Source: a virus. From it: 64,000 bases of DNA. Below the pieces are notes generated by a model. The model made no database searches. It was not told the origin of the DNA and saw only the letters and a program-made list of their open reading frames with translations. This document shows, in pieces, positions 8,529 through 16,132 of the stretch. The stretch is taken from the IMG/VR virus record IMGVR_UViG_3300043449_002191, positions 93,342 through 157,341 of that record; one strand, given 5' to 3'. The translations under genes were made by a program, and so were the position numbers. The first letter of the stretch is position 1. Each line of letters starts with the position of its first letter.

Positions 8529-10256
8529 CTAAGCCTCGCAGGACTTGCAATCAGACTCATCCTTAAAGACACTATCCCCCTTAAGAACACTCTCAGGGCG
8601 CAGGTAATAAAGCCCTTTAAGGCCAAGCTGCCAAGCCTCCAAGTGAACGGAATGGATGTATTTAGCTAACTTCTTCTTATCCTCTTCGTTCTGGACATCA
8701 TCGGGCATAGCGAAAAACAAATTAATACTCTGACCCTGATCAATCCACTTCTGCCTCTGTCCAGCCTGCCTAACGATGGCAAACTGGTTAATCTCACGGG
8801 CGGTAAAAAATACCTCTTTTTCTAAGTCGCTAAGGCCATCTACGTTCTTTACAGACCCTTTATCTTTATTGATCTGATTCCAGACCTCCACAGTATTAAG
8901 TCCTTTAGACTCAAGAAGCTTTTCTAAAACAGGGTTTTTGCGTATAAACGTACCTTTAGCAGACTTCTGGGCATAAATATTAGCTCCAATAGGTTCAACT
9001 CCTTGAGAAACTCCCCCAGAGATAAGACTATTAGAAACAGTAGGGGCAATAGCCAATAAAGTCGCATTCCTTCTAGTTCCAGTTGTATCCCACGGGCAAG
9101 CTCCGTACTCTTTAGCTAATTCTTTTGTAGCCTGATCAGCATCTGCCCTAATTTTACTAAAGATCTCGGCATTAAGCATCATAGACTCATAAGAATCAAA
9201 GGGTATGCTTTTTTCCTGTAGGAGGGTGTGCCAGCCTAAGACACCTAAACCAAGGGGCCTAGCATCTTCAGACATACGTCTAGCCTTATCAAGGCCAGGA
9301 ATGCTTTTAGATTTTTCATTGAATTCCGTAACAATTGCGTCCAAGAACATAATGGCCAGCTTTACGGTGTCAGTATCTTTCCACTCATCATATCGGGCCA
9401 AGTTAAGCGACGAAAGCACACAAACGTAAGTGTATTCGTCTGAAGACGGCAAGAAGATCTCGTTACAAAGCTGAGACGCATAGATTTTACGGCCCCCAAA
9501 GGTCTCTGGAGCCTTTTTGTTGGCCGTGTCGCCAAACATAAGGTATGGCTCTCCAGTCTCAACACGGGCTTTTAAGATCTTGTTCCACAAATTTCGCTCA
9601 TGTTCTGCTCCGTTTAGGGCTTTTTCCATGAAATCATCGGAAATAATCACGGCATGATGAAAGTTTGAGGATTGACAGCGACGAGAAGGGTCTCCAGTGG
9701 GTCTACGGATGTCAATAAATTCATCGATATCACCATGCTCAACCTCTAAATAAATAGCCTCAGCACCTCTCCTGACGCCGCCCTGGGCGGTGGACTGGAT
9801 AACCTGTTCGTCCACCTTCAGCCAGGGGATAATTCCTTCGGACTTACCGTTCCCCCTGATCGCCGCCCCTCTGGGGCGGATAGCGCCGTAGTATTTGCCA
9901 ATACCGCCGCCGTTTTTCGTCAGCATAGCTGTCTCATGGTATCCCTTGAAGATGCCATCTACACTATCCTGGACATACTGTCCAAAACAACTTACGGGTA
10001 AACCCCGTTCGGTGCCACTATTAGACGCAATAGGAGTAGATAAACCAAGCCAATTATTATAAATAATAGAATAGAATTTATCCTCAAGTTCAGGTTTATT
10101 TAGATTCTTAGCAGCAGATTTGCTTACACGACGATACATATCTACAGGCGTCTCTCCATCCAATAGATAGCCACTTTTTAATGTTTGAAATCCCTCAAGC
10201 GTTAACCATTGGGGGGCTTTACCTTGCTGTTTTAACTCTAAAAGCTCGTTAGTCAT
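8529..10256 (-). CDS. nrdA: Ribonucleoside-diphosphate reductase, large (alpha) subunit
   Basis: Catalytic subunit of class Ia ribonucleotide reductase, which reduces NDPs to dNDPs for phage DNA synthesis. It is 575 residues, much shorter than E. coli NrdA (761), and has no N-terminal ATP-cone, so overall dATP feedback is probably absent. The active-site cysteines are visible: GLPVSCFGQY, SQLCNEIF and YVCVLSSLNLA. The radical-transfer Tyr pair is in GLYYLRPES and the C-terminal redox pair is in DCKSCEA. In the SQLCNEI loop the residue usually Asn (NLCxE) is Gln, which is unusual. The ATG at 10256 has GGAG 6 nt upstream and overlaps the nrdB stop by 8 nt (ATGACTAA), indicating translational coupling. 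Confidence 0.95.
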   Translation of the reverse strand: MTNELLELKQQGKAPQWLTLEGFQTLKSGYLLDGETPVDMYRRVSKSAAKNLNKPELEDKFYSIIYNNWLGLSTPIASNSGTERGLPVSCFGQYVQDSVDGIFKGYHETAMLTKNGGGIGKYYGAIRPRGAAIRGNGKSEGIIPWLKVDEQVIQSTAQGGVRRGAEAIYLEVEHGDIDEFIDIRRPTGDPSRRCQSSNFHHAVIISDDFMEKALNGAEHERNLWNKILKARVETGEPYLMFGDTANKKAPETFGGRKIYASQLCNEIFLPSSDEYTYVCVLSSLNLARYDEWKDTDTVKLAIMFLDAIVTEFNEKSKSIPGLDKARRMSEDARPLGLGVLGWHTLLQEKSIPFDSYESMMLNAEIFSKIRADADQATKELAKEYGACPWDTTGTRRNATLLAIAPTVSNSLISGGVSQGVEPIGANIYAQKSAKGTFIRKNPVLEKLLESKGLNTVEVWNQINKDKGSVKNVDGLSDLEKEVFFTAREINQFAIVRQAGQRQKWIDQGQSINLFFAMPDDVQNEEDKKKLAKYIHSVHLEAWQLGLKGLYYLRPESVLKGDSVFKDESDCKSCEA

Positions 10257-11211
10257 TCCATACTCCTTCAAAGTCAATCACACCTCTAGCGTAAGCGGTA
10301 ACCTTACCTGCAAAAAAATCTTGCATTTCTACGCCATTACTTAAAACGTCAAACCATTGTAATCGGTCTAGGGCAGTTTTGTCAATATTTTTCCAATTAG
10401 ACTTTAAGCCAAGCTCATGAAGCTTAGTATTAGCCCTATATCGCATATAGTTCTTAAGATCGCTTTCTGTTAAATTAGGAAGATCACCTTTTTCAAAGGC
10501 TTTTTCAATAAATGCATCTTCTAGCTCAATTGTAAGTCTAGCCGCATCGTAAATTTCTTTTTTTAGCTCATCTGTCCAGATTTCAGGGTTTTCCTTAATA
10601 AACTCCCTAAAAAGCCAGCAGCCAGCATTGCTATGCAAAGATTCGTCTCTAATAGACCAGCTAACAATTTGGCCTACGCCCTTAAGGTAATTCCTTTGAG
10701 AAAAGGACATTAAGATAGCAAAGGAGCTGAATAAGCTGACACCTTCATTAAAGGCAGAGAATACAGCCATTGACTTAGCCAAATCTACTTTATTCTTAGA
10801 TTTCATAGACATTAGCCTGTCAATTTTGCTTTTTGTTGTAGGTTCATGCAAAAAGGCTTCATAATTATCTAGACCAAGAGTATCATTAAGATACGCATAT
10901 CCGGCAATATGTATTGTCTCAAATGAGGAAAACGTATTAGCCATCATCTGAATTTCAGGCTTTTTGAATCGGTTAGCAATAACATTTGTCCAATAATCAG
11001 AAATAATGACCTCGGCTTGAGTAAATCCTTTTAAGATCGACCCAATGACGTGTCTGTCAGTGTCAGATAGATTAATTTTCCAATCATTTACATCCGAAGC
11101 CATTTGAACTTCGGTGTGAAGCCAATGAGATTGCTGGGCCTTTAACCAGTAATCGTAAGCTTGAGGATATTCGAACGGCCTATAGATTGGTCTAGGTGTA
11201 AGTAGTCCCAA
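10249..11211 (-). CDS. nrdB: Ribonucleoside-diphosphate reductase, small (beta) subunit
   Basis: Radical-generating subunit of class Ia ribonucleotide reductase, 320 residues. Diiron ligands and the radical Tyr can be read: the acidic ligand region MASDVNDWK, then FETIHIAGYAYL (Glu, His and Tyr aligning with E115, H118 and Y122 of E. coli NrdB), NEGVSLFSSFA and RDESLHS (Glu/His). The C-terminus (RGVIDFEGVWND) would dock on NrdA. The start appears to be TTG at 11211, with AAGGGGG 4 nt upstream; no ATG fits better. A GGTATAAT box lies 33 nt before the start. It forms a coupled nrdB-nrdA operon. Confidence 0.95.
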   Translation of the reverse strand: MGLLTPRPIYRPFEYPQAYDYWLKAQQSHWLHTEVQMASDVNDWKINLSDTDRHVIGSILKGFTQAEVIISDYWTNVIANRFKKPEIQMMANTFSSFETIHIAGYAYLNDTLGLDNYEAFLHEPTTKSKIDRLMSMKSKNKVDLAKSMAVFSAFNEGVSLFSSFAILMSFSQRNYLKGVGQIVSWSIRDESLHSNAGCWLFREFIKENPEIWTDELKKEIYDAARLTIELEDAFIEKAFEKGDLPNLTESDLKNYMRYRANTKLHELGLKSNWKNIDKTALDRLQWFDVLSNGVEMQDFFAGKVTAYARGVIDFEGVWND

Positions 11212-11244
11212 GTAGCCCCCTTATGCTGTAGTAACTATTTTTTA

Positions 11245-11252
11245 ATTATACC
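11245..11252 (-). promoter_or_regulatory. GGTATAAT -10-like box upstream of nrdB
   Basis: GGTATAAT on the minus strand, partly overlapping the end of the resolvase gene and 33 nt upstream of the nrdB TTG. I see no -35 hexamer 16-18 nt upstream. It matches boxes at 19219-19226, 19418-19425, 26119-26126 and 48268-48275, all directly upstream of genes. Confidence 0.5.
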
Positions 11253-11253
11253 G

Positions 11254-11853
11254 TTATGACTGCTTTAACTCAAGAAGAATTTGGTCTAGATCTAAAGATT
11301 TTTTTTGGGACTCTAAGGATTTAGTGTACCCAAAATAGGCCAATGCAATGGCATCAGCTATATCATGATCTTTTTTAAGTAATTTTAAGTTAAACATATT
11401 ATTGGCCCATAATACTGCAAGGTGTTTTGGTGTAACCTTTCCTCTGGCTACCCCATCTTTAACAGATTTATTATGTTTACGCTGATCTTTAGTCAATTTT
11501 ATGCTTAAATCTGATCGCCATCTAGATGTATCAACATAATACAATTTATTAGTTCTACTATGAATAGCTAATGCCTGCAAAAATAAGCAGTGTATAAATT
11601 CTAGCTGTTTTTGGCTAGATCTAAATTTGCCAGCATTGGTTTGTTCTGCAAAAATATAATCCGGTGATTCTTCTTCAATTTTTTCAAATATAGCTGAATT
11701 GGCCTTATGTGCCCTAAAGTACATTTCTAAATCTTGCAATCTTTGAGACTGAGTGTTAGAAGTTTTTAATAGACCATAAGACAAAAGTTTGCCATCTTCA
11801 ATGACAGCAAACCCTGTTTTTGTTGATATGTCTAATCCTAAAACTTTAGTCAA
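11254..11853 (-). CDS. RuvC-like Holliday junction resolvase
   Basis: A 199-residue RNase H-fold nuclease expected to cut branched DNA during recombination-dependent replication or packaging. The acidic catalytic residues appear in the expected order: VLGLDISTKTGFAV (Asp), YIFAEQ (Glu) and KDHDIADAIALAYFGY (Asp/Asp). The start is taken as TTG at 11853, because GGGGAG lies 7 nt upstream and the TTG overlaps the upstream stop as TTGACTAA. A GTG at 11880 would add nine residues without a ribosome site. It lies between nrdB and small coiled-coil genes. Family membership is clear; the exact substrate is inferred. Confidence 0.88.
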   Translation of the reverse strand: MTKVLGLDISTKTGFAVIEDGKLLSYGLLKTSNTQSQRLQDLEMYFRAHKANSAIFEKIEEESPDYIFAEQTNAGKFRSSQKQLEFIHCLFLQALAIHSRTNKLYYVDTSRWRSDLSIKLTKDQRKHNKSVKDGVARGKVTPKHLAVLWANNMFNLKLLKKDHDIADAIALAYFGYTKSLESQKKSLDLDQILLELKQS

Positions 11854-12160
11854 CGATAGGCTCCCCTTCGACTTCGCCACGTTCCTGAAGGATCTTATAA
11901 ATCAGTTTTGTCTTCATTTTAATAGCTTTAACTGGAAGAGTATAAGTTTCATTAGCAACTTTAAGCTGTTCTTTCAAAGATTTAATGTCTTCATCTTTAG
12001 ATTGAGTTACTTCAAGCAATGTTCTTTGTTTTGCCATATCAGCAATTTTGTCGTTTAATTGCTCATTTTTAAGCATATAAACTTCTTCTACAAATGTAGG
12101 ATCAAGTTCTTTAACTTTATCAAAAAGAGTCTTTGGTCCTTTTTTAGCTTTTTTAGCCAT
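11846..12160 (-). CDS. Hypothetical small helical protein
   Basis: A 104-residue protein with a GGAG site before the ATG. It opens with a lysine-rich stretch (MAKKAKKGPKTLFDKVKEL) and is otherwise helical and coiled-coil-like (KDEDIKSLKEQLKVANETY). No motif is recognised. Its last codons contain the ribosome binding site and overlap the start of the RuvC-like resolvase, so the two are probably translationally coupled. A DNA-associated accessory role is possible but not shown. Confidence 0.7.
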   Translation of the reverse strand: MAKKAKKGPKTLFDKVKELDPTFVEEVYMLKNEQLNDKIADMAKQRTLLEVTQSKDEDIKSLKEQLKVANETYTLPVKAIKMKTKLIYKILQERGEVEGEPIVD

Positions 12161-12163
12161 GGG

Positions 12164-12352
12164 TTACTCCGTAACTGTTTGGTTGTTGTTTTGTTGATCT
12201 AATAAAGCGTTTAAAACGTAAATACCGCCAAGAATTTGAAGTCTTTGAGCTTTTAGGTCTTCTATTAACTGTAAAGCAGTCTTTATTCTTTGATCGACTT
12301 CTTTAAGCTCTGTTTCCAGTTTCTCTTTAAGCTGCTCTTGGTTTAACGTCAT
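12164..12352 (-). CDS. Small coiled-coil protein
   Basis: A 62-residue protein starting at the ATG at 12352 with GAGAGG 5 nt upstream; the frame is open further upstream but without a ribosome site. The sequence is one amphipathic helix pattern (LKEKLETELKEVDQRIKTA) followed by a Gln/Asn-rich tail. Such short coiled coils often oligomerise, but no family is recognised. It lies 3 nt upstream of the next leftward gene. Confidence 0.65.
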   Translation of the reverse strand: MTLNQEQLKEKLETELKEVDQRIKTALQLIEDLKAQRLQILGGIYVLNALLDQQNNNQTVTE

Positions 12353-12368
12353 AAATCCTCTCAACTTA

Positions 12369-12794
12369 TTATAGCATTTTTTCTGATTCAGCGGTCCATA
12401 GAACATCTAATTCAACTATTTCAGCTCCGACAACCGCACATACAACTACCCTGACTGGTTTTTTACCAGAAGATATATATGAGTCTGAAAGCTCCCTAAA
12501 GTATTCTACGACTTTTGTCGGCTTTACTTCCCACTTCCTTACGTTTTCTTCATCCACATTTTCATTAGCACAGATCATTTGAGAATAATTCCTTAAGTCT
12601 TCTTGGGAAATAAATACTCGTACAATCCCACTTGCGCTAGAATTCTCTTCTTTTGGGTTTTCCATGTAAAAAGAAGACCTTGCTCCATCGGTAACCAAGC
12701 ATATGTAGACGGGGCTGTCTTTTGCAATTTTTTCAAAATATGCTTTCATTAAGTTTTCAGGCAACGTGTATGGTCTACTATTGACTAACGACAT
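12369..12794 (-). CDS. Hypothetical protein
   Basis: A 141-residue protein of mixed alpha/beta character (VYICLVTDGARSSFYMEN, SGIVRVFISQEDLRNYSQ, VRVVVCAVVGAEIVELDV). It has no recognised family or catalytic motif. The ATG at 12794 has GGAAGAGAG just upstream and overlaps the end of the Rad50-like gene by 17 nt, so it is probably coupled to it. It could be an accessory protein of the recombination nuclease, on position alone. Confidence 0.65.
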   Translation of the reverse strand: MSLVNSRPYTLPENLMKAYFEKIAKDSPVYICLVTDGARSSFYMENPKEENSSASGIVRVFISQEDLRNYSQMICANENVDEENVRKWEVKPTKVVEYFRELSDSYISSGKKPVRVVVCAVVGAEIVELDVLWTAESEKML

Positions 12795-14586
12795 ATGACT
12801 CTCTTCCGTTATATTCTATCTGTATTACTTTATCAAAACTCTCTTTAATCTCAGTTGCATGATCAATAATAATAACTAGACCATTTACTCTAGATTTAAT
12901 CATATCAATCGCAGCCTGTTTTTCTTCTACTCCAAATCCATCCATGGCTTCATCTAAGCAAACCCAGCCAAGTGCGCTACCAGACCTAGATCTAATAGCC
13001 TCTGATGCAGCTAAATCTGTGCAAAGTTCTATTGAACACTGCTGACCACCCGATAGCTGCCTAAGAGTTCTTGTTTTTCCATGTTTCTGTAGGCTTACAT
13101 TAATCTGCTTTTTTGTGGTCCCCTTGCCTTTTACCTCTTTGTTGGAATCAATTTTAACAACAAATTCGTTTACATTTGGTATTTCAGAGATCATGTCATT
13201 TGCTCTAGATTGAATATCAAGTAGAATTTCATCAAAAATAGAGCCCATAAACCCATCTCTACCAATCATTTTTAAGGCGAGACTATAATTATGCGCCTGT
13301 TTTTGCACAGATAGCAGCTCGACTTGGGCATCATTTAGATTTTTTTGCATAGCAGCTATTTGCTCGATGGACCTTTGCCTATTAAGTTTAATTTTTTCCA
13401 AAGTGTCTAGGTTCATTTGTAACGATGCCTTTTTATCTGAAAGTAACCTGATTGGCATATTTCTGTTTTCAGTTTCCATTTTTATGGACATAATCTTTAC
13501 ATTTAAAGCGGATAATGACTGATTAGTTTGGTCCTCTAATTCTTTCAAGTGAGGCAGTTCTAGTTGAAGAGATTCTGAATTTTTAATATATTGGATGTTT
13601 TCTGAAAACTTTTTACGTTTATCTTCAATAAGGGCCTGGACTTGGTTTACTTTTTCCTGAGAAGTGTTCCAGCCATCTCTGTTGCAAGTGTTGCACATTC
13701 CATTAGATGCGTGTTCGATAAAATTATGCAGCTCCATAACTTCTTGTTTAGTTTTATCGTTTTCTTTTTTTAACATTTCAACTTTTGACATTACTGAAAC
13801 AATATCTTTTTGTCGATTTCTTACAGATAAAAGCTTTGATTCTAATTCTTTTAGTTGACTACTTATCTCAGCCGTTTCTGGCATAGATCTGTCAACAGAA
13901 AGTTTAGAAATTTCAAGGTCAGTTTGCAAAATTTGTTGCCTAATTGATTCTACTTCACTTAAAGATATTTCGTTTGGTAAATTTGAGGAAAAAATTTGAA
14001 TATTTGTTTGAAATCCTTCAATTTTTTGTTTAATTGCAGATTCCGCTCTTTCTAAATCTTTTAATTTTAAATCTATTTCATCAGATGCAGATTCTAGCTC
14101 CCCCAAGTTTAAGGGGTTAGTTAAGAATTCCTTTATCTGTGCATCCGTAGAGTTTATAAACTCACCCTTGGTTCTTTGTTCTCTATATGTGATTATCTTT
14201 AAAACATCCTCAGAGCATTTAACTATGTTACCCATAAAGTATTCTTTTGCTCCAGTAGATAAAGACTCATATGGTTTTCCGTTTATTTGCAAAGAAAACT
14301 TTGGATTTCTAGTTAAAGTGTAGGTATTTGTGCCATCTGTAAGGGTAAGCTCGGCAAATATTGACTTGCTTTCATCATTTTTAAGTTCTGTAGCAGGTGT
14401 AGAGTTTATATCTAAACAAAAGGCCATTGCCTCCATTATTGAGGATTTGCCAGTTCCAGACGAAAGTGTGGAGTTAGTTCTGTAGCCAGAGATTAAAACA
14501 AGACCTTTTTCAGGAAAAGTAACTGCAGCTTTTTCCTTAAAACTCTTAAAACCTTCAATTTCAATCTTTATTGGCCTTAATATCAT
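12778..14586 (-). CDS. Rad50/SbcC-like ATPase (T4 gp46 type)
   Basis: ATPase subunit of a recombination nuclease, 602 residues, near the size of T4 gp46. The Walker A region is TLSSGTGKSSIMEA near the N-terminus, followed by a long coiled coil interrupted by a zinc hook (MCNTCNR, about residue 295). A returning coiled coil leads to the ABC signature LRQLSGGQQCSIEL, then Walker B with catalytic Glu in WVCLDEAMDGFG, and VIIIDHA as the switch His. The ATG at 14586 has AGGAGA 4 nt upstream. The partner Mre11-like nuclease is on the other side of the divergent region (22205-23209), so the two subunits are in separate operons. Confidence 0.93.
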   Translation of the reverse strand: MILRPIKIEIEGFKSFKEKAAVTFPEKGLVLISGYRTNSTLSSGTGKSSIMEAMAFCLDINSTPATELKNDESKSIFAELTLTDGTNTYTLTRNPKFSLQINGKPYESLSTGAKEYFMGNIVKCSEDVLKIITYREQRTKGEFINSTDAQIKEFLTNPLNLGELESASDEIDLKLKDLERAESAIKQKIEGFQTNIQIFSSNLPNEISLSEVESIRQQILQTDLEISKLSVDRSMPETAEISSQLKELESKLLSVRNRQKDIVSVMSKVEMLKKENDKTKQEVMELHNFIEHASNGMCNTCNRDGWNTSQEKVNQVQALIEDKRKKFSENIQYIKNSESLQLELPHLKELEDQTNQSLSALNVKIMSIKMETENRNMPIRLLSDKKASLQMNLDTLEKIKLNRQRSIEQIAAMQKNLNDAQVELLSVQKQAHNYSLALKMIGRDGFMGSIFDEILLDIQSRANDMISEIPNVNEFVVKIDSNKEVKGKGTTKKQINVSLQKHGKTRTLRQLSGGQQCSIELCTDLAASEAIRSRSGSALGWVCLDEAMDGFGVEEKQAAIDMIKSRVNGLVIIIDHATEIKESFDKVIQIEYNGRESYVVSQ

Positions 14587-15559
14587 TAAGTCTCCTGAGT
14601 AGCTCTTCAAAGTCTTGATCTGAGCAGCCTAGATTCAATCTAAAAAATTGATCTGTTGCCCCAAAAAATGAGCCCTCGATACTAATGATATTATACTGTT
14701 TTTCTATTGATTCTTTACCATTTAGATCTGTTTTATGTTTGCACCAAATAAACATACCGTCTAAATCGCCATTTTCTATAGTAAAGGGTAATTTTTTAGT
14801 ATTTTCAATATGTTTTAGTTTTTCTCGTCTATTATTTAGTATTTTTTTACCGTAAGATATTGCATTTATTACATCTTTTTGTTTTATTTTTTCAACAATA
14901 AGCTCCGCAGCTGTAGAATACCCTCCTGTAGAAAGCTCTACATATTCAGTCATGGCATTGGCAATTTTTTTATCTTTACAATATGCGTAACCAATCCTAA
15001 GTCCAGCTAATCCTAAAGATTTAGCTAACGAGTATATTATTATGTCTGCTTTTGGTACGGTTATATCATTTTTATATTGAGGCCATGAATAGCAAGCGTC
15101 TATAACTGTAAAAGATGTTTCGTCTGAATTGTTAAAGTAATCTGCAGAGCATCCGTCTGGATTGTTTGGATGAACAATAAAATTTACACAATTGCTTAAG
15201 GTATTTAATTTGGCGCTGTTTGTTAATATTTTTGAATTGCTATTACCGAAATTAATTAAAACCTTTAACCTGCCCCAATAAAGATCTTTCATTACCCAGG
15301 TGTCTAATCCATAAACCTTTTTAACCGCATATGAAGCTGCTGATACAAGCTGGCTTGCTCCAATACCAACAACAAGATGTTCCTGGTTTTTATGTAACTT
15401 TTTAATTAATGATTCTATCTTTTTTGATGGTATGGCGCAATTGTAGTCAGAAAAATGGCTATATTTTACTTTTATGGTTTTAGTAAAATTTTCCCAATAT
15501 TTAGTCATGTACTTTGGATAACCAAACCCTAAATCTAATGGGCTATTCTTCATCTTCAT
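14561..15559 (-). CDS. PLP-dependent aminotransferase-fold enzyme, alliinase-C-like
   Basis: A 332-residue fold-type I PLP enzyme. Visible signatures are the cofactor-binding turn VVGIGASQLVSAA, FIVHPNNPDGC (the Asn of NPNNPDG contacts PLP), VIDACYSWPQY (the Asp that pairs with the pyridine nitrogen) and the Schiff-base Lys in IYSLAKSLGLAGLRIGYA. The NPDG plus acYxWPqY plus SLAKSLGLAG pattern resembles the alliinase C-terminal/tryptophan aminotransferase-related family more than ordinary aspartate aminotransferases. The start is taken at the ATG at 15559 (GGGGA 8 nt upstream); an ATG at 15553 is also possible. It overlaps the Rad50-like gene start by 26 nt. The substrate is unknown and such enzymes are rare in phages. 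It could make an amino-acid-derived metabolite or modify a defence molecule, which is speculation. Confidence 0.85.
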   Translation of the reverse strand: MKMKNSPLDLGFGYPKYMTKYWENFTKTIKVKYSHFSDYNCAIPSKKIESLIKKLHKNQEHLVVGIGASQLVSAASYAVKKVYGLDTWVMKDLYWGRLKVLINFGNSNSKILTNSAKLNTLSNCVNFIVHPNNPDGCSADYFNNSDETSFTVIDACYSWPQYKNDITVPKADIIIYSLAKSLGLAGLRIGYAYCKDKKIANAMTEYVELSTGGYSTAAELIVEKIKQKDVINAISYGKKILNNRREKLKHIENTKKLPFTIENGDLDGMFIWCKHKTDLNGKESIEKQYNIISIEGSFFGATDQFFRLNLGCSDQDFEELLRRLNDIKANKD

Positions 15560-15818
15560 CTGAAAGTCCCCGTTGCTCTTTATACCTTTCGTCGTCTTGC
15601 TTGCTTCTTTCTTCCATAATATTTTCAATATCATGGAGCCTCTCTACAGCTCTACCCATTACTCCGTTGTCTAATTTTTCAATAACTTGGGTGGTCCCAA
15701 TTTTAATAACAGGCTTTGATGCTACCCCACAGGTAGGGCAATCGGCCACATCTTTTCTTCTTTCTAAAATAAGCTTAAAATCCCCATGCTCTGGACACTT
15801 ATAAGTAAACCAGCCCAT
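15543..15818 (-). CDS. FmdB-type zinc ribbon protein
   Basis: A 91-residue protein with an N-terminal zinc ribbon: YKCPEHGDFKL then DVADCPTCGVASKP, i.e. C-x2-H and CPxCG. This arrangement is typical of FmdB/CxxC_CxxC_SSSS small regulatory proteins. The tail is strongly acidic (GLSDEDEE). GGAGG precedes the ATG, which overlaps the upstream stop as TAATG. It ends overlapping the PLP enzyme's start, so the pair is likely co-translated. The target is unknown. Confidence 0.8.
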   Translation of the reverse strand: MGWFTYKCPEHGDFKLILERRKDVADCPTCGVASKPVIKIGTTQVIEKLDNGVMGRAVERLHDIENIMEERSKQDDERYKEQRGLSDEDEE

Positions 15819-16132
15819 TATTCCTCCAGAGGCAATTGATCAAATCCAGAGCTTTTAATAAACTCTTCAGATGCATCCTTACATATTAAAATTGCAGTTT
15901 CATTCGGCAAATTTAATGTAAGTGCTGATGTACATCCTATAAAAAACCCTAATTGAACATTTTTAGGAATTAAAGCAGAAAGAGCATTTAATCTTTCGTT
16001 TTGATGATTTAAAATAAAAGAGAAAAGCAGCAATAAGACCGCAGTTGTAAATAGGCTTGCCTGTATTTTAGCTTTTTTAATTTCGCTAATATTTTGCCAA
16101 GCATTTTTGATTTTACTTAAAATGTTACTCAT
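15818..16132 (-). CDS. Small single-pass membrane protein
   Basis: A 104-residue protein with one clear hydrophobic helix at residues about 26-42 (LFTTAVLLLLFSFIL) after a lysine-rich N-terminus, so N-in/C-out topology is predicted. The remainder has a second moderately hydrophobic stretch (GFFIGCTSALTLNL). No family is recognised. Its ATG overlaps the GroEL stop by 8 nt (ATGAGTAA) and its own stop overlaps the zinc-ribbon start, indicating tight coupling. Confidence 0.7.
   Translation of the reverse strand: MSNILSKIKNAWQNISEIKKAKIQASLFTTAVLLLLFSFILNHQNERLNALSALIPKNVQLGFFIGCTSALTLNLPNETAILICKDASEEFIKSSGFDQLPLEE

Noticed and set aside
12370-12376. TATAAT-like sequence upstream of the 12352 gene
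   Set aside because: The bases are the end of the previous gene (CTA TAA TAA), so the resemblance is explained by the stop codons.
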